64,000 nucleotides of DNA from Zingiber officinale (lineage: Eukaryota; Streptophyta; Magnoliopsida; Zingiberales; Zingiberaceae), in assembly GCF_018446385.1 (NCBI RefSeq), contig NC_056005.1:40739461-40803460 (forward strand). The letters are read 5' to 3'. Shown one piece after another: positions 36,507 through 47,253 of this stretch (positions are counted from its first letter, which is position 1; each line of letters opens with the position of its first letter). Below the pieces are notes generated by a model. That model saw only the letters and a list, made by a program, of their open reading frames with translations. It had not been told where the DNA came from and made no database searches. A program made the translations under genes and the position numbers.

Positions 36507-37525
36507 TGTTGGAGAAATCCCAATGGTCCATGCGACCATGTGTTTTGGTATTTGGGCAAAGGGTTTAAGTTAGGTTTATACTTGTATTTGATATGTGTTT
36601 ATGAGTGTGCAGGTATGCAGGATACACATATGACTCAGCTTGATGACTTTGTGTTCGATGAAGGATGGAGCATCCGAGGGACCATGGACAAAACAACAAG
36701 GACAAGGGCCGAGGGAAGTGACTTCGAGGCATACGTGAATGATGACATTGGGGATGAGCTATGGGCTTGGATGCATCTGAGGGACGAGAGCCAAAGGAAG
36801 TAGGCTTGAAGGTAAGAGCTCAAGGCTACAAAGAAAAGTCAAGTGAGTCATGAGGGCACGAGTGCATGAGAGATTGTACTTAGGAAAAAATCTGAGGGAG
36901 GGGCTGTAGCAGTCAATGGGGGCACTGTAACAGTTACTATAGTAGTCGATTGGTGCACTGTAGCAGTCGATTGGTGTACCGTAGCAGTCAAATAGTGCAC
37001 TGTAGCAGTTGATTGGTAGAGAGCCATTGGGCTAGCACCAATCGATTGGTGCAAGGACCAGTCGTCTGGTAACAGTAAAATAGCAGGGCTATTTTCCTCG
37101 AAGATCTATAAGAAGGAGCTAGGGATGGCTAGCCAAGGTGACGAAATTAAACTTGGTTAAAACATAATTAGTAGTCACAAGAGTTCTCAAGTGCTTGTGT
37201 AATCCAAGAGGTCTTAGTGAGTTTTGTGGTGAGGTTTCTCCACCCACAAGGAGCGACTTGAGATAGCTGGAGTTTACCGGGGGTTAATCCATCAAAGGAT
37301 CGGGATCGTCCACCTCAAGGACAGACGTGGAGTAGGAGCCCTAATCTCTGAACCACGTTACATCGACGTGCATTGGTTTTCTTGTTATTTCTCATTGTCT
37401 TTATCTTTTGTATTCATATTAGTATTTGTATTTCCACTTACGTGCTAATGAATATGTAGGAAGCGATAATTTGGGGTCAACGTCTATTCAACCCCCCTTA
37501 TAGTCAGCCACAAGATCCTCTAATA
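36507..37525 (+). repeat. 5' LTR of gag-only element
   Basis: 1019 bp starting TGTTGGAGAAATCCCAATGG. An internal mini-array of CACTGTAGCAGTCGATTGG units (about 21-26 bp) lies at 36900-37060 and also occurs in the 3' LTR (41765-41945). Confidence 0.9.
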
Positions 37526-37543
37526 ATTGGTATCAGAGCAAGG

Positions 37544-40443
37544 ATGCTCTCCTTCGGACTAACCACCGAGGAAGCAAGGATGACTGGCTTGATTGAACCG
37601 TCGAAGTTTGAAGGCGGAGGCTTATGGGACATTACCTATTGGATGATGAAGATGGAGGTCTTCTTCGACATGGATTGGTACACCATGATGATGGTCAAGG
37701 AGCCATTCAAAGTCCTGAAGGACAAGAAAGGGAAGAAGCTCCGACCATGATATTGGATGGTGGAGCAAACCGCACGATCGAAGGCAAATTCAAAGGTAAT
37801 ATCTACTTTGACTGATATTTTACCTAATAATGTCATGAGTCGTGTAGGTGAATATGAGAATGCTCACGATTTGTGGAGCAGGTTAAAGAAGGTTCAATGG
37901 GAAGAACCTATGCCTACACAAGAAAAAGAAGAGCCCAAGGAGAGGAGGTGGAGCAACCGGAAGTTGAGTCATGCTCAACATCCGAGGAGGAGAAGGAGGA
38001 TGAGGAAGCATCATCAACATCCTCAAGGGTTGAAGAAGAATTAAAGACGAATGGAGAAGAGGTCTTGGAGGTCAACTTAGTGAGCATCTCCACCGAAGTC
38101 AAGTCAAAGGACCACATCATTTGCTTCGGGTGCAATGAGAAGGGACACTACAAGAGTATGTGTCCATTGGATAAGAAAGAGGTAACTCCTAAACTCATTT
38201 CAATTCCTTTAGAATCTAATTTGAGTTGTAGGAAAGAAGAAGTCCAAAGGAGGAGAATGTGCATTATATGCTTCACATGTGGGGAGAAGGGACACTACCA
38301 CACCAAATACCCCAAGAAGAGGGAAATCAAGAAGCTTGCACATTTAAAGAAATGGGAGAAGAAAAAGAGGAGCTCAAGTCAAGGGGGAGCTTCAAGGGTA
38401 AGGGAGGTATACCCAAATTTGAATCGTAATTCAAATTCAAATTCTTATGTTCCCATGCATGCTAGGAGAAATGATTTTGATTATCATTGTATGCCCATGC
38501 AAAATTTTAGATTTAAATATCATGATAAAAGTAGAGTCAATGTGGATCATAACCCTAGGAGACCAATTCATGATAAATCTAGATATGGTAGATCTAAGGA
38601 GAACCAAGGCATTGATCCCAAGAAGGGGAGACACATACCTATAAAGGGCAAGTCTAGGAATGTCCAATGTGGACAAATCAACTCTAGGGTTAGGGACCTA
38701 GAAAGGGAAAATCAAGATTTGAAGGTAAAGCTTGATCAATTGGAGAAAACCCTAGCTAGATTCACGGTTGGATCTAGAGGGTTGAGTATAGTGTTGGGTA
38801 ATTAAAGACCCAACAATGATAGATCGGGTTTGGAATACTGATCTAATGTCTCCAAGGCTAAGGAAAAGTCTTATGTTAGGGTTGCATATTGTTGGATCGA
38901 AAAGCGCTAGAGGGGGGGGGGGGGGAATAGCGCTCGCGGCTATTTCATTCGATTCGTAAAACTATCAGAGTGAAACACACAGCGGAAATAAAGCTAAAGC
39001 GAACACATAGAAAGACACAGGAAATTTACTTCGTTCAGAACCTGTAGCGACTCCTACTCGAAGGCCCGCGATCCTTGATCGCTTTCCGTGGGCAACAACT
39101 ATAAGCACGAAATTATTACAAGCTAAATACAATTTAAGACAGTAATAAAAAAATACCAACGACACTTAGGAAATGTCAGATTTGGAACATCGGGTAGTCG
39201 GGAAGTAGTCGCAGCACTTCTGGGTTGTTTCGTTGACAGCACGTTGAAGAAAGGTTGCTTGGAATTCGTTGATTGAAGGTGCTGCTCGAAACCCCCTTTT
39301 AAACAGTGCTCAAGGCGCCCTAAAGCCCATCCAAGGCGCCTTAAACTAGCCGAGTCACCTGCGTGGATCAAGCCTGAACTGGTCGTGACTTATCCCTTTA
39401 AGGCGCCTTCTGTGCTCTCCAAGGTGCCTTCATCCACTAGTCCAAGGCGCCTTGAGCTTCCTTCAAGGCGCCTCCAAGCTTGTTTCGTGGACAGCTCAGC
39501 TTTGCATCCGAGGCGCCTCCAAGTTCCATGGAGGCGCCTGGGACACTATTCATCCGAGGCTAAATTGTGCTCCTTTGGTCCTGCAAAAAGTGTTAGTCCC
39601 AAACACATACCCTGCAAAACAAAGTTAGCATAAAACAATATAGATATACTAAATCAAAATATCGACAGTCAGCAGACTGTCCGGGTCTGACTTAGGATTT
39701 CCGACCGAAAACCCTAGGTCGACCCGACGCCTACTGTTCCCTCTACGGGGAACGCGTCCTCACCTACTCTACTCACAAGATTTACTTGTTGCCAGTGCGA
39801 TCCTCCAGATCGACTGGACTTTTGCTCGGTGCTCGATGCTTCCGGACTTTCTGTTGGACTTCCGCTTCCCGGCTGGTCCAGTCTTTCACCTGGTTCGTGA
39901 CACTAGGACTTTCCACCTAGGGTTCCCCCCTAGGACTTTTGCCTGAAGCACTCAACCCACTAAGACTTTCCGCATAGGGTTACCACCCCGTATGACCTAG
40001 GGTTACAACCCCCTAGGGTTTTCACCTTGCCTAACCACAGTTAGGGCTTTTGCCTAAGTACACTTAGGACTTTCCTGCAATCTCATTCAGACTTTTAGAT
40101 CACCACACACCTTAACTTTGAATCCTTTTCCATTATCAAAACTTAGGTTCGATCGTCGGATGCTTCCCGCACCAACACATATGACTATAGCAAGGAGAAG
40201 TCAATAAATGGCAAGGGAAAGCCATTTAAAGGTAAGAAGAAGTTAACCAAGGACAAGGTGTCTAAGGTTAAAAAGGTTAGGTTTGTAGGCCAAGTGTCAC
40301 CGGAGATGCACCGATGTGGCCTAGCAATTGTGGATGAGTCACCTAGGGAGGTGACTAAGATTAAGAGTTCTAGGGGGAGCTCAAAGAGTCAATTTGAGAC
40401 CCATGTCAAATGGATCTCAAGTGGATTTTACTTGAGAGTCTAG
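37544..40443 (+). pseudogene. Gag of the gag-only element, split by a solo LTR
   Basis: The first frame (37544) reads LIEPSKFEGGGLWDITYWMM and then VMSRVGEYENAHDLWSRLK, the N-terminal gag fold of Ty1/copia elements; most of its centre is missing. The next frame (37873-38805) has an acidic serine-rich stretch and a zinc knuckle CFGCNEKGHYKSMC. A second, damaged knuckle CFTCGEKGHYHTKY has lost its last cysteine. Then come a basic region, a coiled coil (DLERENQDLKVKLDQLEKTL) and the conserved SRGLSIVLGN, NNDRSGLGY. After the solo LTR (38890-40177) the C-terminal part continues to 40443 (lysine-rich, ending ETHVKWISSGFYLRV). Gag packages RNA into particles. Frame breaks mean this copy is inactive. 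Confidence 0.82.
38890..40177 (-). mobile_element. Solo Sirevirus-type LTR, minus strand
   Basis: 1288 bp from TGTTGGATCG to GCACCAACA, with exact CATAT duplications at 38885-38889 and 40178-40182. On the minus strand it starts TGTTGGTGCGGGAAGC and carries the GGAAAGTCCTAG phrases and an AGGCGCCT-rich section (39300-39560) typical of this LTR class. A run of 14 G lies at 38912-38925, near what is the LTR 3' end. Confidence 0.93.
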
Positions 40444-41474
40444 AGGAGCCATGGAATGTGCCAAGTGGTTTGGAGACAAACTTGAGTCTCAAACCTAGTG
40501 ATTTGACATAATTAGTTTGTGTTTCATGCAAGAAATATGACATTGGGGTCATATAGCATGATAATTAGTTTTGGATGTATAGATGCCATATAAACCAATA
40601 CTAGGGATGCATTGTGATTTAGTATGGGCAAATACATCAAGAGAAAGCCAAAACTATAACTTTAGGTCAAGATTCAATTGAACCATTTAGATATTTTTAG
40701 ATTTTGTATCAATCTTGAGATCGGTGATAGATACATTTTGTAATATGTTTTTCCCAAGTAGACATGAGTAAAAAAGACCTCTCCACAAAATTTAGGAATT
40801 TTTGGAGGTCTGTGGAATTTCTGGTGCATTTTTGAAGTTGGTCAGAAAAGATTGATTTTGCAGAAATAGGGTACCAGTCGATTGGTAACAGTATTTTTGA
40901 GCACAGAATGTCTCTGTAGGCTCATTTTAATGAGGACAGTCGACTGGTGCTTATATCAGTCAACTGGTAACAGTGTTTTTCGACCACAGAATGCTTCTGT
41001 AAGGTTGTGTCGAAGGGGGCAGTTGACTGGTACCAACTTGAAAGTGTTTTTCACCGCTGATTTTGATCGTCTCAACTTATTTAAATGTATGGGATCCATG
41101 GGAAATAAATACATGAGTTTAGGGTCAGTTTGATGATCAAGTTTTCGATAATTGGGATATTGTTGGAAAGCTTTTTGGATGTTAGGCAAAGGGGGAGAAG
41201 TAAGGTTTAGTTGGGAAAACCTTAAGTGCCTTTGCGTAGGGGCAGCTTTGAGATAGGATTCTTAAATATCTATGTGGAAAATTCCTAGCTCAATGGGGAG
41301 GTTAGGCGTAGGGGGAGCCTTATGATAGATTCTAATACATGTTTGCATTTGTTTTGGCGGTGTAAGTCCAAGTGTGTAGCCTTGGCAACGTAAGTCCATT
41401 TGTTATTAGCATGCTTATTTTCTATTTGTTTTCCCTAACTTAAATGTATTGCCAAACACCAAAAAGGGAGAGAT
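40444..41474 (+). other. 3' untranslated part of the gag-only element
   Basis: Non-coding, with several AGTCGACTGG/CAGTTGACTGG phrases (40870-41035) like those in its LTRs, ending in the polypurine tract. No pol sequence was found. Confidence 0.7.
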
Positions 41475-42396
41475 TGTTAGAGCAATCCCAATGGTCCGTG
41501 CGACCATGTGTTTTGGTGTTTGAACAAAGGGTTTACATTATGTTTACCCTTGTATTTGATATGTGTATGTGAGTGTGCAAGTTTGCAGGATACACATATG
41601 ACTCAGCTTGATGGCTTTGGGTCCGGTGAAGTATGGAGCATCCGAGGGACCGTGGACAAAGCAACAAGGAAAGGGCCGAGGGAAGCGACTTCGAGGCATA
41701 CGCGAAGGATGTCATTGGGGGCGAGTCACGGGCTTGGATGCATTATCCACGGGGGGAGGGGGGGGTACTGTAGTAGTCAACGGGTACTGTAGCATTTAAC
41801 GACACTGTACTAATTATTGTAGCAGTCGACTTGTGTACTGTAGCAGTCGACTAGTGTACTGTAGCAGTCAACTGGTAGAGAGCCATTGAGAGAGACGTTA
41901 GGCTAGCACCAGTCGATTGGTGCAAGGACCAGTCGACTGGTAACAGTAAAATAGCAGGGCTATTTGCTTCCAAGGTCTATAAGAAGGAGCTTGGGATAGC
42001 CGACCAACATGACAAAATTAGACTTAGTTAAAGTCTAATTAGTAGTCACAAGAGTTCTCAAGTTCTTGTGTAATCCAAGAGTTCTTGGTGAGTTTTATGG
42101 TGAGGTTTTTCCTCCCACAAGGTGCAACTTGAGATAGTAGAAGTTTGCCGACGGCTAATCCACCGAAGGATCGGGATCGTCCAGCTCAAGGACAGCCGTG
42201 GAGTAGGAGCCCTAATCTCCGAACCACGTAACATCGATATGCATTGGTTGGCTTGTTCTTTCTCATTGTCTTTAGCTTTTGTATTCATATTAGTATTTGT
42301 ATTTCTGCTTGCACGCTAACAAATACGTAGGAAGCAATAATTTGGGGTCGACGTCTATTCAACCCTCCCTTCTAGCCAGCCATCGATCCTCCAACA
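41475..42396 (+). repeat. 3' LTR of gag-only element
   Basis: 922 bp, TGTTAGAGCAATCCC to CGATCCTCCAACA, about 100 bases shorter than its partner. Contains a G6-A-G8 run near 41751-41765. Confidence 0.9.
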
Positions 42397-44472
42397 AAGT
42401 GTAATGATAATGCAGTATTCAACAAGTTTTTAGATCTACCTCCTTATAGGGCATTATAGCAAAATTAAATTTTCAAATGATAAATGTGATGAGGTAGATC
42501 ATCTTAAGATTGCAAGTGAAGTTATTGATCCTCTTATAGTTGATTCTCCTGTTGATATTGATGTTGGAATATTCTTCACAGTATGTGATGATGTTAATGT
42601 TATAGAAAGAAGTATAGGGAGCTATGTTGTGGAAATAAAATCTCAAGAATCAACTCGTTTATTTACACAACCCTTTGAGACTATGAGAGTTGCAAGAATT
42701 GAGCAAGTTGTGAATCAATGTGCAGGGACTTATGCAGAGATAACAAAGTTTCAAGAATCACCACCTTTAGTTACCTTATTAACTGAACTAGAGCTAGAAC
42801 CATCTATTGATCTAGAAGAAGTCACATTCACATGTTTAGAACTTTCAGGTACCTCTCAGTAATACAAGATTCATAATTCTAGTGATCTTTTATAAAACTT
42901 CATAGAGGTACCTATGATTGATTTTATTGGATGTGATTCAATTTTTAATACATGTTTCATCAACTCTAATATGGGTCTAGTTCTATCTAATATAGCTTGT
43001 TTGTGGGAGATACATTTTTCTTTTGGATGTGCATATTTTACTTGGGTTAAAAATTAGAAGCTCAGTTTGAACCATCTTCGACCACCTAAAAGAACTTTTA
43101 AGAAGATGAAGATGGGGAGAGAGATAATTCCCTTTATAGCTCATATGTTGAAAGTTCTCTTCATAATAAGAGCTCTTGGTAGGAACGTGTTGAAATATCT
43201 TACTCCTCCAAGATTGATATTTAGATATATCACATGAGGTGGTCGAGCTAATTACCTTAAACAAATACTTCTTGAGAGGCAACCCAAGTTCAATCTTGTT
43301 TTCATTTTTGTTTTAGTTTTTTTATTTATTCATAATAAACTCAAATCCTCTACTTAATTTTTCTTGTCTATCTTCTTTTATAGGATTCAAAGATTTGGAG
43401 GAGTGCGACTACTAGATGGAGAAGTTAATGATGAGGCATTTAGCACACATCATTTGCTAACTTCTCTTACTTTAAGTCTCCTCCGCATTATTTCTAGTTT
43501 TCAATGGGACAATGAAAAATTTAAGTCTGAGGGGATGCATTAGATGCATTGGGTTTAGTTTAGTTGTTATATTTATCTTTTTTCCATAATAAATATTTTT
43601 TTCTCTAGTTGCATCATTCATCACATCATGACTATTTATTCCTTAATGCAAAATAGCATGCTTGTTTTAGATTTCATGTGGTTTATTGGATACTTATGAT
43701 GCTAGTATGTTTAGTGGTCTATTTTTTTTTTCTATCTATGATAGCATGAAGTGAGCAATATTTTTACTATAAGAGTTTAAGTATTTGTCTTATTTTAGGA
43801 CCTCTATACACTTTACCTAGTTTTGATGGTAGAAAATTCTAAAAATATTCATGATTCATAGAACTTGATTAGTACTAGTGTTTTCGTGGTGATTTCCATA
43901 ATTACATTATGGTTACTGATGAGGCTCGAATCATGTAAGATCATTTGGAAAAATCAAAATATTCTAACATTTACACTTATGTGCATTTGTGTTCAAGTGT
44001 TGCACCTTGCAGTCACTTAAAAAAATAAAAAAAATGAATGAATAAGGGATATAAAAAATAGTTACCATGAGTGGAGACTAGCGAGTTACCTCTTTGAGAT
44101 CGAGTTAGGTTACTAGGGAAATAACTAATATATTTTTCTTGATATTGAGCACGCCTTTGAGACCTTGGGTAAATTGAGAAGGATGAACCAAGTGTGTTGC
44201 AAGTAAGTGTCTATCGCTGTGAGCATAAGGAATACGGTTCTATAATGACTTGACTAGGCTTAGGGATTGAAACTTGATAAACATAGGCCACTATCACACT
44301 GAGCACAGAGGATTATTACTTAGGTCATACTCAAACTATTTTTTATCTTGCTCATCAATGAAATCATTTGACAGGGTTAGATAGATTTGCTAGGGATTAT
44401 GATGTACTATTTAACCACATGAGTTTAGATGCAGTGTTTGCTTAAGGACAAGCAAAGGTTTAAGTCTGGAGA
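42397..44472 (+). other. Element B internal region after the insertion
   Basis: Continues the Athila B interior. An ORF remnant at 42629-42862 resembles the piece in element A at 11163 (SYVVEIKSQES-like block just upstream). 43080-43290 matches 11560-11700 (GAAATATCTTACTCCTCCAAG block). The rest is non-coding and ends in the TTAAGGACAAGCAAAGG block and purine tract before the LTR. There is no pol. Confidence 0.6.
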
Positions 44473-45162
44473 TGATGTGCATAGATTATATACATCTTTA
44501 GGCATTGTTTAACATATATCTACTTGTATTTCATGCATATAATCTATGTTTATTGCACCATATTTCATTATAATATTATATTTCCACTCCTTTTAGTTTG
44601 GAGATATACTCTTGTGCATTTTTTGATGATAGTAATGCTTTTGGAGTGGAAATGGGGTGGAAATGCACTAAGAAGAAGCCTGTGGAGAAGAGAAAAGAGC
44701 AGGGTCATGCCAAGAGAGGCATGACCCTGCCTCTTACCCCGAGCGTAACCAGAACATGGTCATACCTCCAGGCACGACCATGTGGCAGTTCCAGTGGTTG
44801 ACAGCTTTAGGCTATGTAGATCTACACGGTCGTGTGATTTCTCTAGAGCTCAATTGGAGCCGGGCCATGTACCAAAAGACATGGTTGTGTCTTACATCCA
44901 GAGACTAACTACACTCAGGCTGTGTGGATTCCACACGATCGTGCACCAATTCCAGCATCAAATAGGCTTTAGCAGTGCCCAAGGGGCACAGTCTTGGCAC
45001 AACCCATGGCAGGGGCCGTGCTAGCCCTATTTAATGGGGGGTTTCCTCCCCTTTTCAGGAATCTTAGGGATTAGGGACTTCACCCCTCTCCTTGCAGAAA
45101 GGTTCTCCCTTAGGGAAAGTCCTAAAACTCTTCTTCTTCAAAATCCATCCATCTCCGAAGCA
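44473..45162 (+). repeat. Element B 3' LTR, truncated
   Basis: Matches the first about 690 bases of the 5' LTR (33239 onward) and stops after CCATCTCCGAAGCAA, where unrelated minus-strand Sirevirus LTR sequence begins. Confidence 0.85.
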
Positions 45163-45910
45163 ATTATCATCATTGAAGTCTTCTGTGTTATCCTGTTGAA
45201 GGAGCCTTCCAAGCTCCCAAAGGCACCTTCCATGAATAGTACTCAAGGTACCTTTCGTCGTCTGGAAGGCGCCTTAGGCACTGTTCACTCGAGGTACTTT
45301 GTGCTCCTTTTTCCCTACAAAATGTGTTAGTCCAACACAAGACTATCTAACCTACAAAATAAAGTTAGCACAATAAACATAGTATTAAATAACAATTAGA
45401 TTCTATCTCCCCGAGACCAGGATTTAGTCAGGATCTTAATTTAGGTTTTCGAAATAGAACTAAATTGGACCGATGTCTATTGTTCCCTTTGACGGGACAC
45501 GTCCTTACTGAGTCACTCTCCTTTAGTGACTTACCTTCACTTACCAAGTGTCGAGTTATCTCCACGACGTCCAATTTGACCCACTAGGTCTTCTTTCCGG
45601 AATCACATATCCGGATTTCGCCAATCCGGAATTGAACATCCTGATCTCCTGTCAAAATCATACATCCGGACTTTAATCTATCGGGAATCAAACAACCCAA
45701 TCTCCTGCTAGAATCCCACATTCGGACTTCACCAATCATGAATCACACATCCCGATTAGACTTCTTGTCTGGTGTCTGGTCCTCCTGACCCCTCAAGTTA
45801 GTCAACCCTATACACTCAATAACAAGGTTAGATCAACAACATATCTAACTTTAAGTCACTTATCATTCATTAAAACTCAGGTTTGATCATTGATGTCAAT
45901 GATACTAACA
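45163..45910 (-). repeat. Element C 3' LTR, truncated
   Basis: On the minus strand it begins TGTTAGTATCATTGACATC. It carries the AGGCGCC/AAGGCGCC section and CCGGA/TCCGG phrases shared with the solo LTR at 38890-40177. Its distal end, with the usual CCCCC...GATCCTAACA block, is missing at 45163. Confidence 0.75.
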
Positions 45911-47253
45911 ATTTTCCCCTTTTTGATGCAATAATAACCTGGGTTAAAGTAATAAAAAAATATACAAAATATATATATAAAAAAATGATTTCAAGAGAAA
46001 TCTAAAATAAAACAGTTAAGTTTTATTCTCTTGATTATTTTTAAGGTTAAGATTTTTAGATTTCCTTTGCTTTTCTTACTTAAACCCTAACTCTCTCCCT
46101 TTGATATTCATCAAAAAATAAGCTGGTAAGTGGTACCAAATTATGAAATTGTAAAGACACAAGTAAGCATACAAGTAATAAATTTTTCAAAGTAAGCAAA
46201 AAAACTTACAGGTTTATTGAAAGGAGGTGTTAAAAAAAAATTTCTAAAGTGTTTGAAAGGAATTTTCAAAATTGACACAAGGTTTTCAAAAATTTAAAAC
46301 TTGAAAAAAAAATCATTTTGTAAAGCTAAATTTTACAAATGATTTTTTAAGATAGATTTCAAAACACTTTTCAAAAATAATTCATTGCAAAGTAATTTTT
46401 AGAGTTTCAATTGTTTAAGATAAATTTTGAAAAGTTAAAAAAAATTTAAAGTATTTTCAAAGAAATTTGTCCAAATAAAATAGTGTTGAAAATATTTTTA
46501 AAATAGTTATCAAACAAAATTTGAAAGGTTTGTCAAAGATATTTTTCAAAGTGAAAAGATAACTTTTACAAGAATTTTATAAAACTTTTTAAAATATTTT
46601 TGAAAACACCTTTCAAAGTAAAGTATTTTAAACATGTTTTTTCAATGCAAATTTCAAAACACTTTCATCTTATTTTTCAAAATAGTCATTTGAAAAATAT
46701 AAGAGTATTTTCAAAATAAATTTTGAAAGTCAGTTTTGAAAGCATTTTTTTTTAAAAAAAAGTTTTGGAAATATTTTAGAATATTTTGAAAATAATTTTT
46801 AAATCCTTTGTAGTGCAAGTTTCAGTAAGATTTTAAAAGAATTTTTAAACCAATACTTTACAATAAAATAAATAAAACTCTTTTTCAAAGTAGTTTTCAA
46901 ATAACCTCCCCCTGGACTTGATATTATTTTTTAAAAAATAATATTTATATAAAAATTATCCTTAAATGTCTAACCATTAATTACTAACTATCAAAAAGTA
47001 GTAGTATTTACTTGGTTATTCAAATTAAGTACTAATGTCTAGTTAGAAATTTACTGAAAAAAGACTGCTTAACTTGATTAAGGTACTATTTATATTTTTC
47101 GTCTAGACTTATATTGATGCACTGAATACACAATCAAGATAGACCTACTATGTTTGTGAGATGCTCTTTACCTAGGTCTATAAGATCATGCTATATATGG
47201 GTTTAACCTAGTCTAAGGCCAAAATAAGTTTTGAAAAACTAGGGAAATGGGAA
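45911..47253 (-). other. Element C 3' non-coding block
   Basis: Very AT-rich, with dense repetition of TTTTGAAAA/TTTTCAAAA phrases (46190-46900). It occupies the place between RNase H and the LTR where some Sireviruses carry an extra ORF, but no open frame survives. Confidence 0.55.

Larger units (their letters stand above)
36507..42396 (+). mobile_element. Gag-only LTR retrotransposon (TR-GAG type)
   Basis: The 5' LTR is 36507-37525 and the 3' LTR 41475-42396. The primer site TGGTATCAGAGCA (initiator tRNA-Met) is at 37528-37540, and a polypurine tract (CCAAAAAGGGAGAGA, 41459-41473) precedes the 3' LTR. Flanks GAGTG (36502-36506) and AAGTG (42397-42401) fit a target duplication with one change. 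After subtracting the solo LTR at 38890-40177 the interior is about 2.7 kb and encodes only gag. No protease, integrase, RT or RNase H is seen. The LTR end block resembles the Sirevirus-type solo LTR at 24325-25879, so it is probably a non-autonomous Sirevirus relative. Confidence 0.88.
33239..45162 (+). mobile_element. Athila-like element B, 3' LTR truncated
   Basis: The 5' LTR is 33239-34999 (TGATGTGCATAG... to GTTTGTAACA), the primer site about 35006-35023 (TGGTGTCCTTGCCTAGGG, decayed tRNA-Asp type), gag about 35254-36339, and the 3' LTR starts at 44473. The interior from 36507 to 42396 is a separate gag-only element. No protease, RT or integrase survives. The right LTR stops at about 45162. 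Confidence 0.85.

Noticed and set aside
37873..38805. Zinc-knuckle ORF considered as an endogenous pararetrovirus coat protein
   Set aside because: LTRs, a tRNA-Met primer site, a polypurine tract and copia-type gag wording all point to an LTR retrotransposon; no viral movement or RT region is nearby.
38912..38925. Run of 14 G
   Set aside because: It corresponds to the C-rich run near the 3' end of these LTRs (compare 25847-25853). Length is probably unreliable; not treated as a functional element.
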